Below are positions 32,797 to 43,117 of a stretch of 64,000 nucleotides of DNA, piece after piece; the stretch's first letter is position 1; each line of letters begins with the position of its first letter. Origin of the DNA: Hippasteria phrygiana (Eukaryota > Echinodermata > Asteroidea > Valvatida > Goniasteridae). The position numbers were made by a program, and so were the translations under genes. The stretch covers positions 1,116,001 through 1,180,000 of the forward strand of contig JAZGUH010000331.1 in NCBI GenBank assembly GCA_037893225.1. The letters are read 5' to 3'. The notes below the pieces were generated by a model. It had not been told where the DNA came from and ran no database searches. It worked only from the letters and a program-made list of their open reading frames with translations.

Positions 32797-35700
32797 GAGA
32801 AGCATTTGCAAGCAATTAATATACATGTACAGTGTCAGTCAAAAAAGTTAACTGAATTGAACCCAAAATCTATCATATATCAATTTAACTGATATCACTA
32901 AATTACATGTACATGTAGTGTCATTTTGTAGCCTACAATGTGTTTCAATGATAGGGAACACAGAGCATGAGGTATCTACCCAAAGAAATCAAAAGTGTCA
33001 CTGTCCAAGTTAGTGCATGGTTGAGTGATGTTTTTGATGCCACTAGTCCAAAGTTTAGGGCTGTCCTGAATATACCGAATATTCGATCGTCAACAAAATA
33101 TTTGAATACCTTTTTGCCCGTTCCAAAATTGGGGGAAAATATATGCACGTATACGACTCTGATGCTATTTTAATAGAAAGTTACGGCGCGTAGCAGTGTC
33201 AAATACCTCATTTTTGTTGACGGCAACTTCTTGTGGACGGAAGTTTATTGTTCTCATTCGTAAAACCCTTGACACCTTTATAAAATAATTACTGCAAAAA
33301 TGCAGGATGGAGTTTGGTTTCTTGTTATTAGAATGTTATACGTACATGTACCTGTAATGATCTTGATACAACAGGCGCATGCAAAAAATGTCGATCGGGC
33401 AGTCCATAATATTGATCGCCGCACTTAAAACACCGGTGTGCTTTCACGTGAAAAACTTGATCGGCGACTATTGAATATTCAAATATTCGGTCAAACCAGT
33501 TTTGAATAATCGAATACTAAATTATTCGAAAATGAACAGCCCTACTAAAGTGCAAGTGTAGACTGTAATAACCACTGCAAAATACTATCATCCTGGTAAA
33601 CCTCCCTGAAATACATGTACATGTACATGTACATTGTAAGTCCAGTGCAAACACAGCTTGGCAGGCTTTTTCACCTAAACTATCAGTGGACTTAAATAAG
33701 CAAGAAGAAAAATGTACATGTACATGTACACGTTATGTGTAATTTCCATTGAGGGAGCTCTTCCTCATAGTCATGAGATCCAGTATTATCCCTTTTTTCA
33801 TTACTTAATACCTCATCTCCAGCTGCACATTCAAAAACTCTGGGCTAACCAAATCACATCCATCTCTGCCAGAGATGATTGAAAAGCATCTTGCTTAGGG
33901 ACATTATATACACCATGATGGGAGCTAAGCCACATTCTGAGCCACAAGAACTTTGATCCAGACAAACTACAGTACATTGCAATTTGAAATTAACCTGAAA
34001 ATGGGAATTTCTCTTAATTTGTTCTTCCCAGGGAATTCATTTTCACACCTTTTCACAAAAGTGGGAAAACATTTCCTATGCCTTTTTACACAAGTGGGAA
34101 AACAATTTCCCACTTGAATTCGCAGGGGGGGGGGGAAGTTGTGTGTGAAATGTGAATGTGAATTCTTTTCACAAAATTTCCCATTCCCATTCACAGTGTT
34201 AACTTTCAATTGCAATGTACTGTACAGGTAGACCACAACTGAAGCAAAATAAACGAGAAATGTGTTTAGAGTGTACAAACACAGCTGTTTCGGGGTTTTA
34301 TAACCAAATCTGACCTGTAATTCTGTAGATTTAGGCCTTAGAAAAATGCACCTTTAATGTGACGTAATATCATACGAACCTTAAATGGTACACAATTGGT
34401 AATCCTGAATTTTTTTTTACTGAATTATTACAAAATACCTTACTAGACTAAGTTAATAGTAGTCTCAATCATCCTGTGAAATGATAACACCAGGTGTGCT
34501 GTCGTTGTCAAGAAAACTGGAAAGTTTTATCGTTTTCCAACGATTTCCAGCTGGAAATCGTTTGAAAACTGCCCTGTAGCCTTTAGTCAAGGCGCATGTG
34601 GCTACCCGGACGATTGCCGCGCCCCGGACATGCTGGCATTCGGGCCGCGTCATGCGTCCAGGTACATGTAGCTACCGCACCTTGACTAAAGGCTATCATA
34701 TGCTATCATACGGTTGAAAACGAGCGCTGCTTTTCTCTCCTTTTTTTTTTCACCATGCAACAACGCAAAACTTTGAACATGTCAGTGGAACGATATTTCC
34801 TATAAAATACTAACCCTCAAATCCGCACATTTCTGAAAATTGCAACAATGACCAATCATGTACAATGTACACTACGTTTAATCGGACCTACGGTTCTCTA
34901 GATATGGGCCCTTCAAAAATGCACCTTTAAGATGATGTCACGTGACCCCTAATGACATCATCATGACGTCATCGTTCTAGGACCATCTGTGGGTGGTGGT
35001 CTAAGTGTGTGACAAGTCTGAAGTCGATCGAATGTACCAAAGTGCCAAAGTGCCTGGTGGAAGAAAAACGTGCACAAACCCTATAGAAGAGGAGTCTGAA
35101 AAAGGATGGGGGAAAAAGAAAACAGAACCTGTTTCGGCTGAATTGCCGAAACAGTTAATTACATTGTACAACCAAAAAGATAAACTCAGATACACACTAT
35201 AAAATGTTTATGATTTTGTCAAAAATGTTGATTTCCCTGTTTTGTTCAGTGAACACCTTAAAGACAAACTGTCTGTGCTCCTTTTAACTTTCACCCCCAA
35301 AAATATGTATACATGTTTTTTAAGTGCTATTTTTCTAGCAATAGAAATGTTATTCACTTTTGAATAAGACATTAGAGAGGTTTAGTTAGTGCACGGTTAG
35401 AGAGACGACTACGTTTAGTTCCCGGGACCTCATCAGTTTTTGCGCTTGTTTGACGTTTTCCTCATTCATCCTAAACGTAATCATCTTGTAATACACAGAT
35501 TTTCCTGCAAGGCAAACAAGAATAAAAACCATTTTTTTTCAGAGGATGGCAGGCACCCGAAATAGACAAAAAAGTAGTTTTCTCTTTTGTTAAAATATAC
35601 AGTAAGAATTGTTCAAGAGCACGGACAATATCTTTAACAGACTTTAACACAGTAACCATGTTATTACAGATCAGTGTGTATTATAATGCCATATTTTCTG

Positions 35701-37418
35701 TTTCTGTATCGTATAGTCTTTTATAACCTGCACCAATGGCATCCACTACGTTGGTTTTGTTATGATGGTCTTCGGCATCACTGATGCCATCTGTTCATTC
35801 CTCCTTGGCCGCCTTGAGAAGTACTCTGGTCGTATCGTCATATTCACTGCTGGTGGTGTGGCTCACATGATCATCATCATGATGCTGTTATTTGTCTGGA
35901 AACCGAGCAGTGACAGTCAGGAGTTGTGGAATCGGTTTGTCATGGCAGCTGGCTGGGGATTCGGTGACGCTGTGTGGCAGACACAGCTATCGTGTAAGTA
36001 CAATGTATACTGAATGACGACACAAATCCAAGCATGTGATCCATGAATCCTAGGCCACTGCAATCTTGGTGATGAAACACTGTTACACTATTGTATTGCT
36101 CAAAATAACTGCCACATTGTTACAGCCGAAGCGGCATTGGCATGTGATGCACTCGACCTTGCACTGTAGAGTCATGTTCCCTCGTACCAAAAAAGTCCCA
36201 GTTTCCACCTCAATTTTGGAGTAATAGGATGGTACTAAGAAGATCTAAAGAAATATTCTTATTTGTGCAATCCCTATCAATTACAAAAATACAAATTTTA
36301 AGGCAGTTTCACATGTGGTTTGATTATCAAATATAAAGTCTTTATTGAGTAATCCCCACATTGCTATTTCCCAGCATGATTCCAGACATGATTCACGGAT
36401 AAAGGCAATATGGGTTTATGACCCATGTTATTACCAGTTGCCAGTGCCCCTGAACAAAGTAGGACAGGATAGCTAAATCGTTAGTGTTGGTGCCGTAATT
36501 TGTGTTGTCCACTCCATGTACAAATCTAACAATGTATCTGAGTTACTCGAGTCCCTGCAAGTCCTTTCACAAGTCCTTTCGCAAGTCCAGTCAGAAGTCC
36601 TTTCATAAAGCCGGTCACAAGTAACTGGATGAACAATGACAAAGGAAGGCCTTTGTCAAAGCTCATTTGAATAGCTTGTGATTGGGATTAGGACTGGAGG
36701 GCTTGCGATGGACTTGCAGGGACTTGTGATGGACTCGAATACATCTCTGCAATGTATGATACCGAGACTGGTCTTGAGACCTACATGTACATCCAGGGGT
36801 GAGATTTGTCAGGATTTTTCCTGATTTTAGAATTTTTAAAGAATCACTTTTGAAATCTGGAATTCCTGAGGTGTTACCCTAAAGGTGTTTTTACACGTAA
36901 AAGTGGATATAGACAAACAGTACTAGTAACAGTCCTGAATCCTCCAATTTTAATATGATTTTCCACACACCCTAGGGAGTTAGAGTTAAGGGTGCCTTTA
37001 GGCAAATACAAACCATAGACCCTATGCTGCTCTGGGGTCCTCGGCAACCCCCAAACTGCAGATTTTGTGGATTTTTCATTTGTTGCCCAATCTCACCCCT
37101 GTACATCACTGAAAATCAGTCTCAGATATCTGTTTATACCAGGTGTTATCACTTTGATATTATTGACCATCTTTTATTATCGATACTTATTTCCCTTTGC
37201 CAGCCATTCTAGGTGTCATCTTCCCTGAGAACCAGGAACCAGCCTTTTCCAACTTCCGGCTCTTTCAAGCGGTTGGGTTCTGTATCTACTTTGGGCTGTC
37301 CACTTCTTCTGCCGTGTGCGTCTTTCATAAGCTAGCCGGCATTGCAGCTCTCCTGTCTGTTGGCCTTGTGTTGTACTACATAGTAGAACTGCAAATACGA
37401 CTGGCCATTCTGTACTAG
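28072..37418 (+). CDS. UNC93A: UNC93A-like multipass membrane protein (three coding exons)
   Basis: Coding exons are 28098-29084, 35717-35993 and 37204-37418, giving 492 residues; human UNC93A has about 457. The start is the ATG in TTTGACCATGAGT. The upstream ATGTAG|G at 28071 looks like an acceptor, so a non-coding exon lies further left. Residues 1-60 form a polar N-tail. Hydrophobic segments follow from about 63 (NLIILGLAFLLNFTAYNAL). The family signatures are YNALQNLQSSLH and GLGAAPLWIAQGTYLT, and a glycosylatable loop NSSDFTNVS is present. Donor AAG|GTAAAT and acceptor TATAG|TCT are phase 0; donor CGT|GTAAGT and acceptor CCAG|CC are phase 1; both join in frame. UNC-93 proteins are MFS-like: the worm protein regulates a two-pore K+ channel, and UNC93B1 carries Toll-like receptors. 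The role of this A-type member is not settled. Confidence 0.92.
28098..29084 (+). CDS. UNC93A: UNC93A-like, coding exon 1
   Basis: 329 codons ending FGDFTK at donor CAAG|GTAAAT. A TCTTCTTCTTCTTC stretch encodes the FFFFF of a membrane segment. Confidence 0.92.
29095..29263. mobile_element. MITE family E, copy 1 (UNC93A intron 1)
   Basis: The termini CATTCTATAAATTAGGGG and, complemented, TCATTCTATAAATTAGGGG are inverted. The interior TAGAAGGCATTAAAGAATGT is shared with 62152-62420. It starts only about 10 bp after the splice donor. Confidence 0.85.
29264..29630. other. Intronic DNA, nothing recognised
   Basis: No exon or repeat pair seen in this part of UNC93A intron 1. Confidence 0.35.
29636..29905 (+). 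repeat. TTTTGCGAAAA array with TIR-like left flank
   Basis: Begins ACAGTACGTTGCAATTGAAA, then many units of TTTGCGAAAA / GGTGCGAAAA, each a short palindrome. The same outer word occurs inverted at 32103-32128 and on both sides of 33969-34226, so it marks the end of an element family (F). Confidence 0.7.
29906..31180. other. Intronic DNA, mostly featureless
   Basis: One CATGGAGGAA half-site (30900-30909) and a short palindrome ACTCG..CGAGTCAACTCGGG near 30780-30803. No exon seen. Confidence 0.35.
31205..31412 (+). repeat. GC-rich tandem duplication, period about 98 bp
   Basis: GCCACCGCGATCGGGACGAT occurs at 31235 and 31333. Each is followed by GGGCCTG and ATGCACCGT.. then AAAGATG.GGCC. It is much richer in GC than the intron around it. 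Short frames across it are not convincing genes. Confidence 0.75.
31715..32128 (-). repeat. GTGAAAAGAGTGTGAAAATA array with TIR-like right flank (family F)
   Basis: Many units of TTTTGTGAAAAGAGTGTGAA and ATATTTTCCCATTTTGTG, ending GTTAACTTTCAATTGCAATG and TACTGTACA, the family F terminus. AAGTGAGAAAAGGGGAGGGG is duplicated at 31735 and 31785. Confidence 0.75.
32511..32797 (+). mobile_element. Deu-type SINE copy 3 with (AAT)n tail
   Basis: tRNA-like head GGGGAATCAGGTTGGTGTAG (A box TTGGTGTAGTGG), B box GGTTCGAATCC at 32565, then ATTCCGTGGGTTTTCTCC and TGGGGTTTCCTCCTACGTCT (Deu-like). A 3' part ends CTATCCCGGCTCTATGCCAA and runs into about 13 units of AAT. The best preserved copy in the window, in the sense direction of UNC93A intron 1. 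Confidence 0.85.
33056..33544. mobile_element. 489-bp hAT-like non-autonomous element
   Basis: Ends TAGGGCTGTCCTGAATATAC and, complemented, TAGGGCTGTTCATTTTCG. The flanks CCAAAGTT and CTAAAGTG could be a decayed 8-bp duplication. Subterminal ATATTCGAATA-type words abound, as in 17477-18539. Confidence 0.75.
33969..34226. mobile_element. Family F element, complete copy
   Basis: TACAGTACATTGCAATTTGA at the left faces GTTAACTTTCAATTGCAATG and TACTGTA at the right. The interior is made of AAGTGGGAAAACA and its complement plus a G run (34126). No ORF. Confidence 0.75.
34387..34875 (-). mobile_element. Family G element, copy 1, with perfect 24-bp palindrome
   Basis: Reverse-oriented copy of 42186-42624. 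The shared core has AACGATTTCCAG and its exact complement CTGGAAATCGTT back to back (34539-34562), and a stem GCCTTTAGTCAAGG / CCTTGACTAAAGGC. The outer ends carry GTACAC..ATTGG words. Located in UNC93A intron 1. Confidence 0.8.
34876..35716. other. Intronic DNA, nothing assigned
   Basis: No exon or clear TIR seen; ends with the acceptor TCGTATAG of UNC93A exon 2. Confidence 0.35.
35717..35993 (+). CDS. UNC93A: UNC93A-like, coding exon 2
   Basis: Begins SFITCTNGIHYVGFVMMVFG, continues with a membrane segment and ends AVWQTQLS plus one base at donor CGT|GTAAGT. It fits directly after FGDFTK of exon 1. Confidence 0.92.
36540..36745. repeat. Foldback of CAAGTCC units (UNC93A intron 2)
   Basis: GAGTCCCTGCAAGTCCTTTC plus repeated CAAGTCCTTTC at the left is mirrored by GGACTTGCAGGGACTTGTGA and TGGACTCGA at the right. 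Confidence 0.7.
36794..37101. mobile_element. 308-bp TIR element (hAT-like end) in UNC93A intron 2
   Basis: CAGGGGTGAGATTTG at the left and CAATCTCACCCCTG at the right are inverted; both are directly flanked by TACATC (36788-36793 and 37102-37107). CAGGGG ends are common in hAT elements, but the readable duplication is only 6 bp. It ends about 100 bp before exon 3. Confidence 0.75.
37204..37418 (+). CDS. UNC93A: UNC93A-like, coding exon 3 and stop
   Basis: Completes Ser at the junction, then ILGVIFPENQEPAFSNFRLF, two membrane segments and the short tail IRLAILY before TAG. Acceptor CCCTTTGCCAG. A possible AATAAA lies about 0.7 kb downstream (38106), too far to be certain. Confidence 0.9.
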
Positions 37419-38515
37419 GTATAATGCCAACCATGCATATTTCTCCCTGTTATGCCCCACTAATGAAGTTGAAACATGTTAATTCAGCTTTGCCCTTCTT
37501 TCTGTTCATCTGTCTGTCCTTTTTGGCATCATTGTAATAATTTGGGGCCAAATGACAAGGTCACAAAAGCTGAGACAGTACAAACGATGTCAATGATGCA
37601 ATAACATGAGGCAAAATTTTGTAAAAGCATTGGTACACTCAGTGTCCAGTTTGGGAAGTTGTAAGTAGCAATTTTCAGAGACAATGATGCCAGTGCAATC
37701 AAGCACACCCTCAGTGTATGCAGGAATCTATTTTTGCTCATATACTGGCTATAATAAGGAACAGTAATGAACTCTACGTTGGGGGTGCTATATATTTTGC
37801 TGAGCGACAAGTGGCAAATAAGTTTATTTTGACAACGGCATATGTGCAGTACATGGAAAATGGTACATGACCAGCATACTAATGGCATGTAAAAAACAAA
37901 TTCACAGGATAACTTTGGCGGGACTCAAACCCACGACCTCCTGCTTATTATTGCAGATGCCATGGAGGTCGTGGGTTTAAGTTCTAGATAGGATGCCGCT
38001 AGATAGGATAGTTCAGCTCGAATGAAGATGCGGCTTTGTTCCACACATTCCTGGTCAGTCTGCTTCTGAGTAAGCACTGTGCCCTAGCTATCACGTGATC
38101 TACAGAATAAACAGCTCATTGTAGTCTGTATAGGTGAGTATTGGTGTGGAAGCCAGTGTACCAATGAGGGCCTTGAACATGTTGACGGATACTCTGCTGT
38201 CTAAACGAATGGCTAATCCTGAAATTTGACTTCAATCCAGCCGTCAAATGGGATTGGGGTTGAATTGGCAGCTCTCACCTCCAATGGGGTCTCAAAAGGG
38301 GACATTTGGAAGGTTCTGACGCAGCCACGAAAGAGGAAGAAGAGAAATCTGAGACCCAGTGTCCCAGAGGGCCTCTGTTTGCTGCCCATCTATGCATCAG
38401 TTACCGACTAATCGACTGACTCTCTGGTGTTGATGCGGGGTGAGGTGGGCACATACCTGTGCTTGTAGAGCCCTTGTTTTATACACTTGCCTTTCGTAGT
38501 CTCTTTCTGTTTCTG
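37419..38515. other. Non-coding DNA with a tRNA-like hairpin
   Basis: At 37928-37978 AACCCACGACCTCC is followed by its complement GGAGGTCGTGGGTT, with a B-box-like GGACTCAAACCC. It is probably a SINE relic. No gene otherwise. Confidence 0.4.
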
Positions 38516-38519
38516 TGAT

Positions 38520-39808
38520 GCCTTTGCTGGGGGTTACTGCCCGTCCCGTGGCAGCAATCCGTTCTCATTTCCTGCCCGTTGGGGACAGTTGCGAATGAAA
38601 TGTTCTGATGCGCCACAACGGAAGCAGTGGCGGCACTGGTCACCCAGACCCGCGCTTACGCAGTTTTGGCATCCCATCTCTTTGCTTGAGGCCGGGGTCA
38701 TGGCAGTCTTGCTGCTGCTGGCCTGGGGTGGCGGGAGGAGGCATCATTTGTCAGTTGCAGAGCCTGAACGAGGGCAGCAACTTGCGCCTTCAACTCCTTC
38801 ACGTCTGCCACCAAGGGGTTCCGTTTGGCTGGCGATGGTCCAGTGGGTTTCGGTGCTGGGTTTGCTGGGGTGTGTAGATCTGCTGTGGGTTGGGCGATGC
38901 TGTTGACACTAGGTGGCCTTACAGAATTCAGCTTCTGTTGACACTCCTCTTCTCTACTGGCAGCAACATTGAGCTTCTCCAAAAGCTCCTCATCTGTAAT
39001 GGCTGGGTCCTGAAGATAGGGACGCAGGTCCATCTGGACTCCCCACTGCGGAACCCGGTCTCAAGAGAGTGTAGAAACATTGCCCTCACCTGCTCCGCCT
39101 CATACTTGGGGCCTGCAGTGACTTCTTTGGACACGAACCGGACCTTTTGCTGCAGATCCATAGCCCTGATCAGAAATTCTTGGGGTCTCCTTGGCCTCCT
39201 GGTGAGCCCTCGACAGCTGGTAGTATAGCTCCGTCGCATCACTCTCCCGGTAATGTGACCAGAGGACACGATGAAGATTTGCCAGACCGAGGGAGGACTT
39301 TCCCTCCAGGTAGCTTAGCAGCCTGGATGCCGGATTGATGGCCCGAATTACTGCTTCCACCACCTCGCCCTCTTTGTATCCCTTAGCGAGGCCTGCTTTG
39401 ATCTGGTGCATTAGGGACAGAAAGAAGATTTTGTCTTTCTGCCCAGCCTCGCCGATCTGTCTAAAGATCTTGAATTCTAGATGGAAAATTGGCCCCGCTG
39501 TCATCTCGGTTGTCGTAGCAGGTGTATCCGACTGACTCGAAACTGTTGTCTTGGGTTCCTGACTGCTCTGGGCCAGAGGATGTCTTCAGCACCTTCAACA
39601 CTCTTTGTAGTACTGACAGACCCTCATCCTCCTGGCCCTCCTCGGCATCGCTACTCAGATACCTCCTGACTTGATAGAGAAAGGCTGGGGTTGTCTTTCC
39701 GTCCCCATCTTCTAGGCCAAGCTCTGCGTAGACATTCAGTAAATTCTCTCTGGTTGCTGACTGCAGCTGGGCATGTACATCAGAGTCGACATCATCGAGG
39801 CATGCCAT
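38520..39808 (-). pseudogene. Gag of a Ty3-like retroelement, frameshifted
   Basis: On the minus strand from 39808: MACLDDVDSDVHAQLQSATR, then (frame change near 39490) FKIFRQIGEAGQKDKIFFLS and SRLLSYLEGKSSLGLANLHR, then (near 39190) TPRISDQ giving way to PQEFLIRAMDLQQKVRFVSK, then MDLRPYLQDPAITDEELLEK. It ends in a CCHC zinc knuckle, CFRCGASEHFIRNC, near 38610. Zinc-knuckle gag proteins with this LRRxLxxHYRE-like middle part occur in animal Ty3/Gypsy elements. At least three frameshifts; no pol follows. The class is inferred from the gag only. Confidence 0.75.
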
Positions 39809-39834
39809 CTCAACAACAGGGGGAGGACAACTGG

Positions 39835-40220
39835 TTACTGCTGGGGACTTGTTTCACTGCTCATCTCGGCCAGGTAGCAGTTCATCACAGGTTCTGGTCA
39901 CAAGACGGGCGCACATCGTTTAATTGGTCAGGTTTTCTTAGCCACCAGATGCACCCATCTTGGCAAGGTCGCTAAATGTAGGCCCACCCCGCTCGGAGTG
40001 GGTTTCAATTCTGTAAGAGAAGGATGAGATTACAGATGCACAATTAATTGATGTTTTGCAGAGCTGTAAAATAATAGGTTTATTCTGTTGTGCTGCTTAT
40101 CCAAGAATGGCTTGAGACCAGCACAGGGAACTTGTGGGGGTGAATTCTTGTGTGCCTAAGCCAATCAGAGGAGAGTGACCATGGCAACTGGGTCACTGCC
40201 CAGCTGACTAGCTGTACAGG
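39835..40220. other. Non-coding DNA between two retroelement relics
   Basis: This may hold the LTR or leader of the gag relic, but no second LTR copy was found to prove it. Confidence 0.35.
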
Positions 40221-42110
40221 CTAGGAGTAGGCATGTAGGGTGTGCATGTCACGTGTACATGGGAGAGAGGGTTTTTTTTTGGGGGGGGGGGTGGTAATTT
40301 TCTTAAACTTAAAAAAATCTTCTCGGCTCTCGGAGGGCTCTACACATCCTAGGGATGAAGCTGCAGTAAATAGGTGCACTTTCATGTGGTATTCTTGAGG
40401 CCCATTGCTCGGGTCGCCATTTTCCCACCGTAGAAACCATAAGTAATCACGGTCTTCTTCATTCACAAGGAATTGATGGAACATCCTCTCATTGTCACAC
40501 ATGACGGCTATGGGATACTCTCTAAACCGAAATAGAACCCAATCAAGTTGTTGATTAGGTCAGGTCCAGTGAGAAGATGACCATTCAGTGAAATTCCGGC
40601 ATGTCACGCTGAACGGTCAAATACAACTCTGATTTTCCCAGCCTTCTGAGGGTGATACACTCCGTGATGTGGGATGTACCAAACCCTTCCTTCCTCTCCT
40701 TGACTCTCAACCTTCTCAGCATCACCTTTCTCTATGACATCTTCCATAAACTTCTTGTAGTCAGAATGGTACTTCGGGTTGGTGCTAAACTTCCTGTTTA
40801 GATGATTCAGATGGACTACAGCCGTCTTCTTGTTGTTTGGCAGCGTTGGCTTGCCATCTCTGAAGGGATGTGGCATGGTGTAGTGACCACTGCTGGTCTG
40901 GTGAATGCTGGTTTCCAAGATGTTAAGAAACTAAATATCTTCTTGGGATACGGTCTTCTCTGCATGGCATCTCTCCGAGAAATCGGCTTCTAATGCTCTG
41001 ATTACATTCAAAGGAGCTATATATGGGGCCTCCTTCGCTGAGACTCGATGGCGGACACTTGTAGCATAACTATTGGCACTTGGATCATCCTGCCCCACGA
41101 TGGTCCAACCAAGATCTGTCTTGACAGCATATGGTTGATCATCTTGTCCAACTATGGTGTCTCGTGGTACCAATGTGCAATCACTCCGAGTGTCTAGCAG
41201 AGCATATGTCAGAACTTCTGTCGAAGACGAATCTGCGGATGAAACCCACACTGGGACTATCATTGAAGTCCCCCCATCCACTTCCCATTTGGACGCCACA
41301 TGACACCACTGCATGCTTCTTTGGATTTCTCTACCTTTGGCGACTTCTCTTCCATATGATTGGGATAATCACTCCGCACCAGTACATCATCGTGCAGGAT
41401 GTGGGTGCCTTCTCTTGCACTTATCGCACATCAGCTTTCGCCGGCATTCCTTGGAGAGGTGACCTTTTTTGAGGCAGCCAAAGCATAATCTATTTTCTTG
41501 GATAAACTTTCTTCTATCCACAAGAGACATGTTGTCAAAGCCAGGGCATTTACTTATTTGATGTTCCGTCTTCTTGCAATACTGGTATTGTTTTGGCTGG
41601 AACGTGCACTTGATTGTTACCTGGCCTTCCTTGGGCTTCTTGTTTACTTCATTTGACCCAACTGCTAGTGCTGTGCCCCTGCTTCGGTTGGCTCTTCTCC
41701 CACTTCCTCGTGTCTGCTGCCTTCAGTGCATGCAATGATGACATGGGATTGCATGCTACCCGGGATTCCTTGCGTACAAATTCCACGAACTCTTCAAAAC
41801 CAGGATAGTTGTATGCTTCGTCGAGCTTCTGTGTAACTTGCCGATTCCAGCGAGTTGCAGCCCAATCTGGCAACTTGGAGAGGAGACGCCGGTTCTCCTC
41901 TCAGTCGTTGAGTATCCTCAGTGCAGGGACATGGGGAATGGCAACCTTACATGCCTTTAGGAAGTCCGCAAACTGCTGCAGACTGTTTAAGGGCCTATCC
42001 TTTGCCACCTCGATAACTTATCTCAAAAGGCTTTCTGAACTTTGTAGGGGTGCCCATAATGCTCCTCGAGCAGCCGCCATGGTCCCTCATGAGTCCATAT
42101 TAAACTGAGG
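40221..42110 (-). pseudogene. BEL/Pao retrotransposon fragment 1 (gag, protease, RT start)
   Basis: Minus-strand order. Gag part: GPWRLLEEHYGHPYKVQKAF and LDEAYNYPGFEEFVEFVRKE. Zinc knuckle: CFGCLKKGHLSKECRRKLMC (about 41480-41420). Pao-type aspartic protease: TYALLDTRSDCTLVPRD, with D-T-R where D-S/T-G is expected. RT N-part: MPHPFRDGKPTLPNNKKTAV, VWYIPHHGVYHPQKAGKIRV, and RMFHQFLVNEEDRDYLWFLR. The RT palm with YVDD, RNase H and integrase are missing; homology ends at 40221 beside a G run. Frameshifts and stops throughout. Confidence 0.85.
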
Positions 42111-42185
42111 AAAATTATCAAAAATAATGGTTCTCTGATTGAAGTATAATGTAACACATTACAGCACCATCTGACACTTAAAGGT

Positions 42186-42624
42186 AGTGTACATGATTGG
42201 TCATTGGCGGATTTGGGGGTATTTTATAGGAAATATCGTTCCACTGACCTGTTCAAAGTTTTGCGTTGTTGGATGGCGAACAAAACGAGAGAAAAACGGC
42301 GCTCGTTTTCAACCGTCGGGCAGATGATAGCTTTTAGTCAAGGCGCGTGTGGCTACCTGCACGTGACGTGCCTCGAATGCATTGCCAGCATGTCCGGGGC
42401 GCGCCACTCGTCCGGGTAGCCATGCGCGCCTTGACAAAAGGATACAGGGCAGTTTTCCAACGATTTCCAGCTGGAAATCGTTGGGAAAACGACAATGACA
42501 GCACACCCGGTGCCATCATTTCACAGGATGATTGAGACTACTATTAACTTACAGTCTAGTAAGGTATTTCGTAATATTTCAGTATAACAAAAATTTGGAG
42601 GATTTCCAATCATGTACACTACAT
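42186..42624 (+). mobile_element. Family G element, copy 2, with perfect 24-bp palindrome
   Basis: Ends GTAGTGTACATGATTGG and, inverted, CCAATCATGTACACTAC. Flanks ACTTAAAG and ATTTAAAC may be a decayed 8-bp duplication. The 24-bp palindrome lies at 42459-42482. The stem TTTTAGTCAAGGCGCG / GCGCCTTGACAAAAGG is also kept. Opposite orientation to copy 1. Confidence 0.8.
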
Positions 42625-42908
42625 TTAAACATGGTTAAACACATAGCAGTGCCCCCAATACTTGAACCACCGCTTAACGACAAGAGAAGCATAATGTAGC
42701 ACATCGATTAATAAATATCCTAAAAGTATGGGTTTCATGGATCTGTTCCCCAAAGTAGCTATTATTTATTATGATTATCGCAATAAGGGACTTACCCAGT
42801 CAGGCAACGATGGCCCCATAAAAAACAAGAAAAAATTGATTGATTTTGAGGACATTATTTTGGGAATTCCTCAAACATGGCAGCCGAAGCAAGTGGCGTG
42901 CAAGCAGT

Positions 42909-42957
42909 GCGCAAGCGGCACGCTAGCGGCACGCTAGCGGCGCGCAAGCGGCAGCAT
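42909..42957 (+). repeat. 11-bp minisatellite
   Basis: Four units of GCAAGCGGCAC / GCTAGCGGCAC / GCTAGCGGCGC / GCAAGCGGCAG in tandem. Confidence 0.8.
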
Positions 42958-43117
42958 GCTAAACAGCACCCTCCCTTGAGCACACAAGCGCCCTCTCGCA
43001 AGACGGAGCTTAAGTTCCAACAATAGTCTTCTGGCTTGATGACATCTGTGGAAAGTAAACAAAAATACACTATATTAGGGAATTCAGGTGCGTCAGAATT
43101 TCCACATGTCTTTTAAA

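Noticed and set aside
32759..32797. AAT repeat as an independent microsatellite
   Set aside because: It is the 3' tail of the Deu-type SINE.
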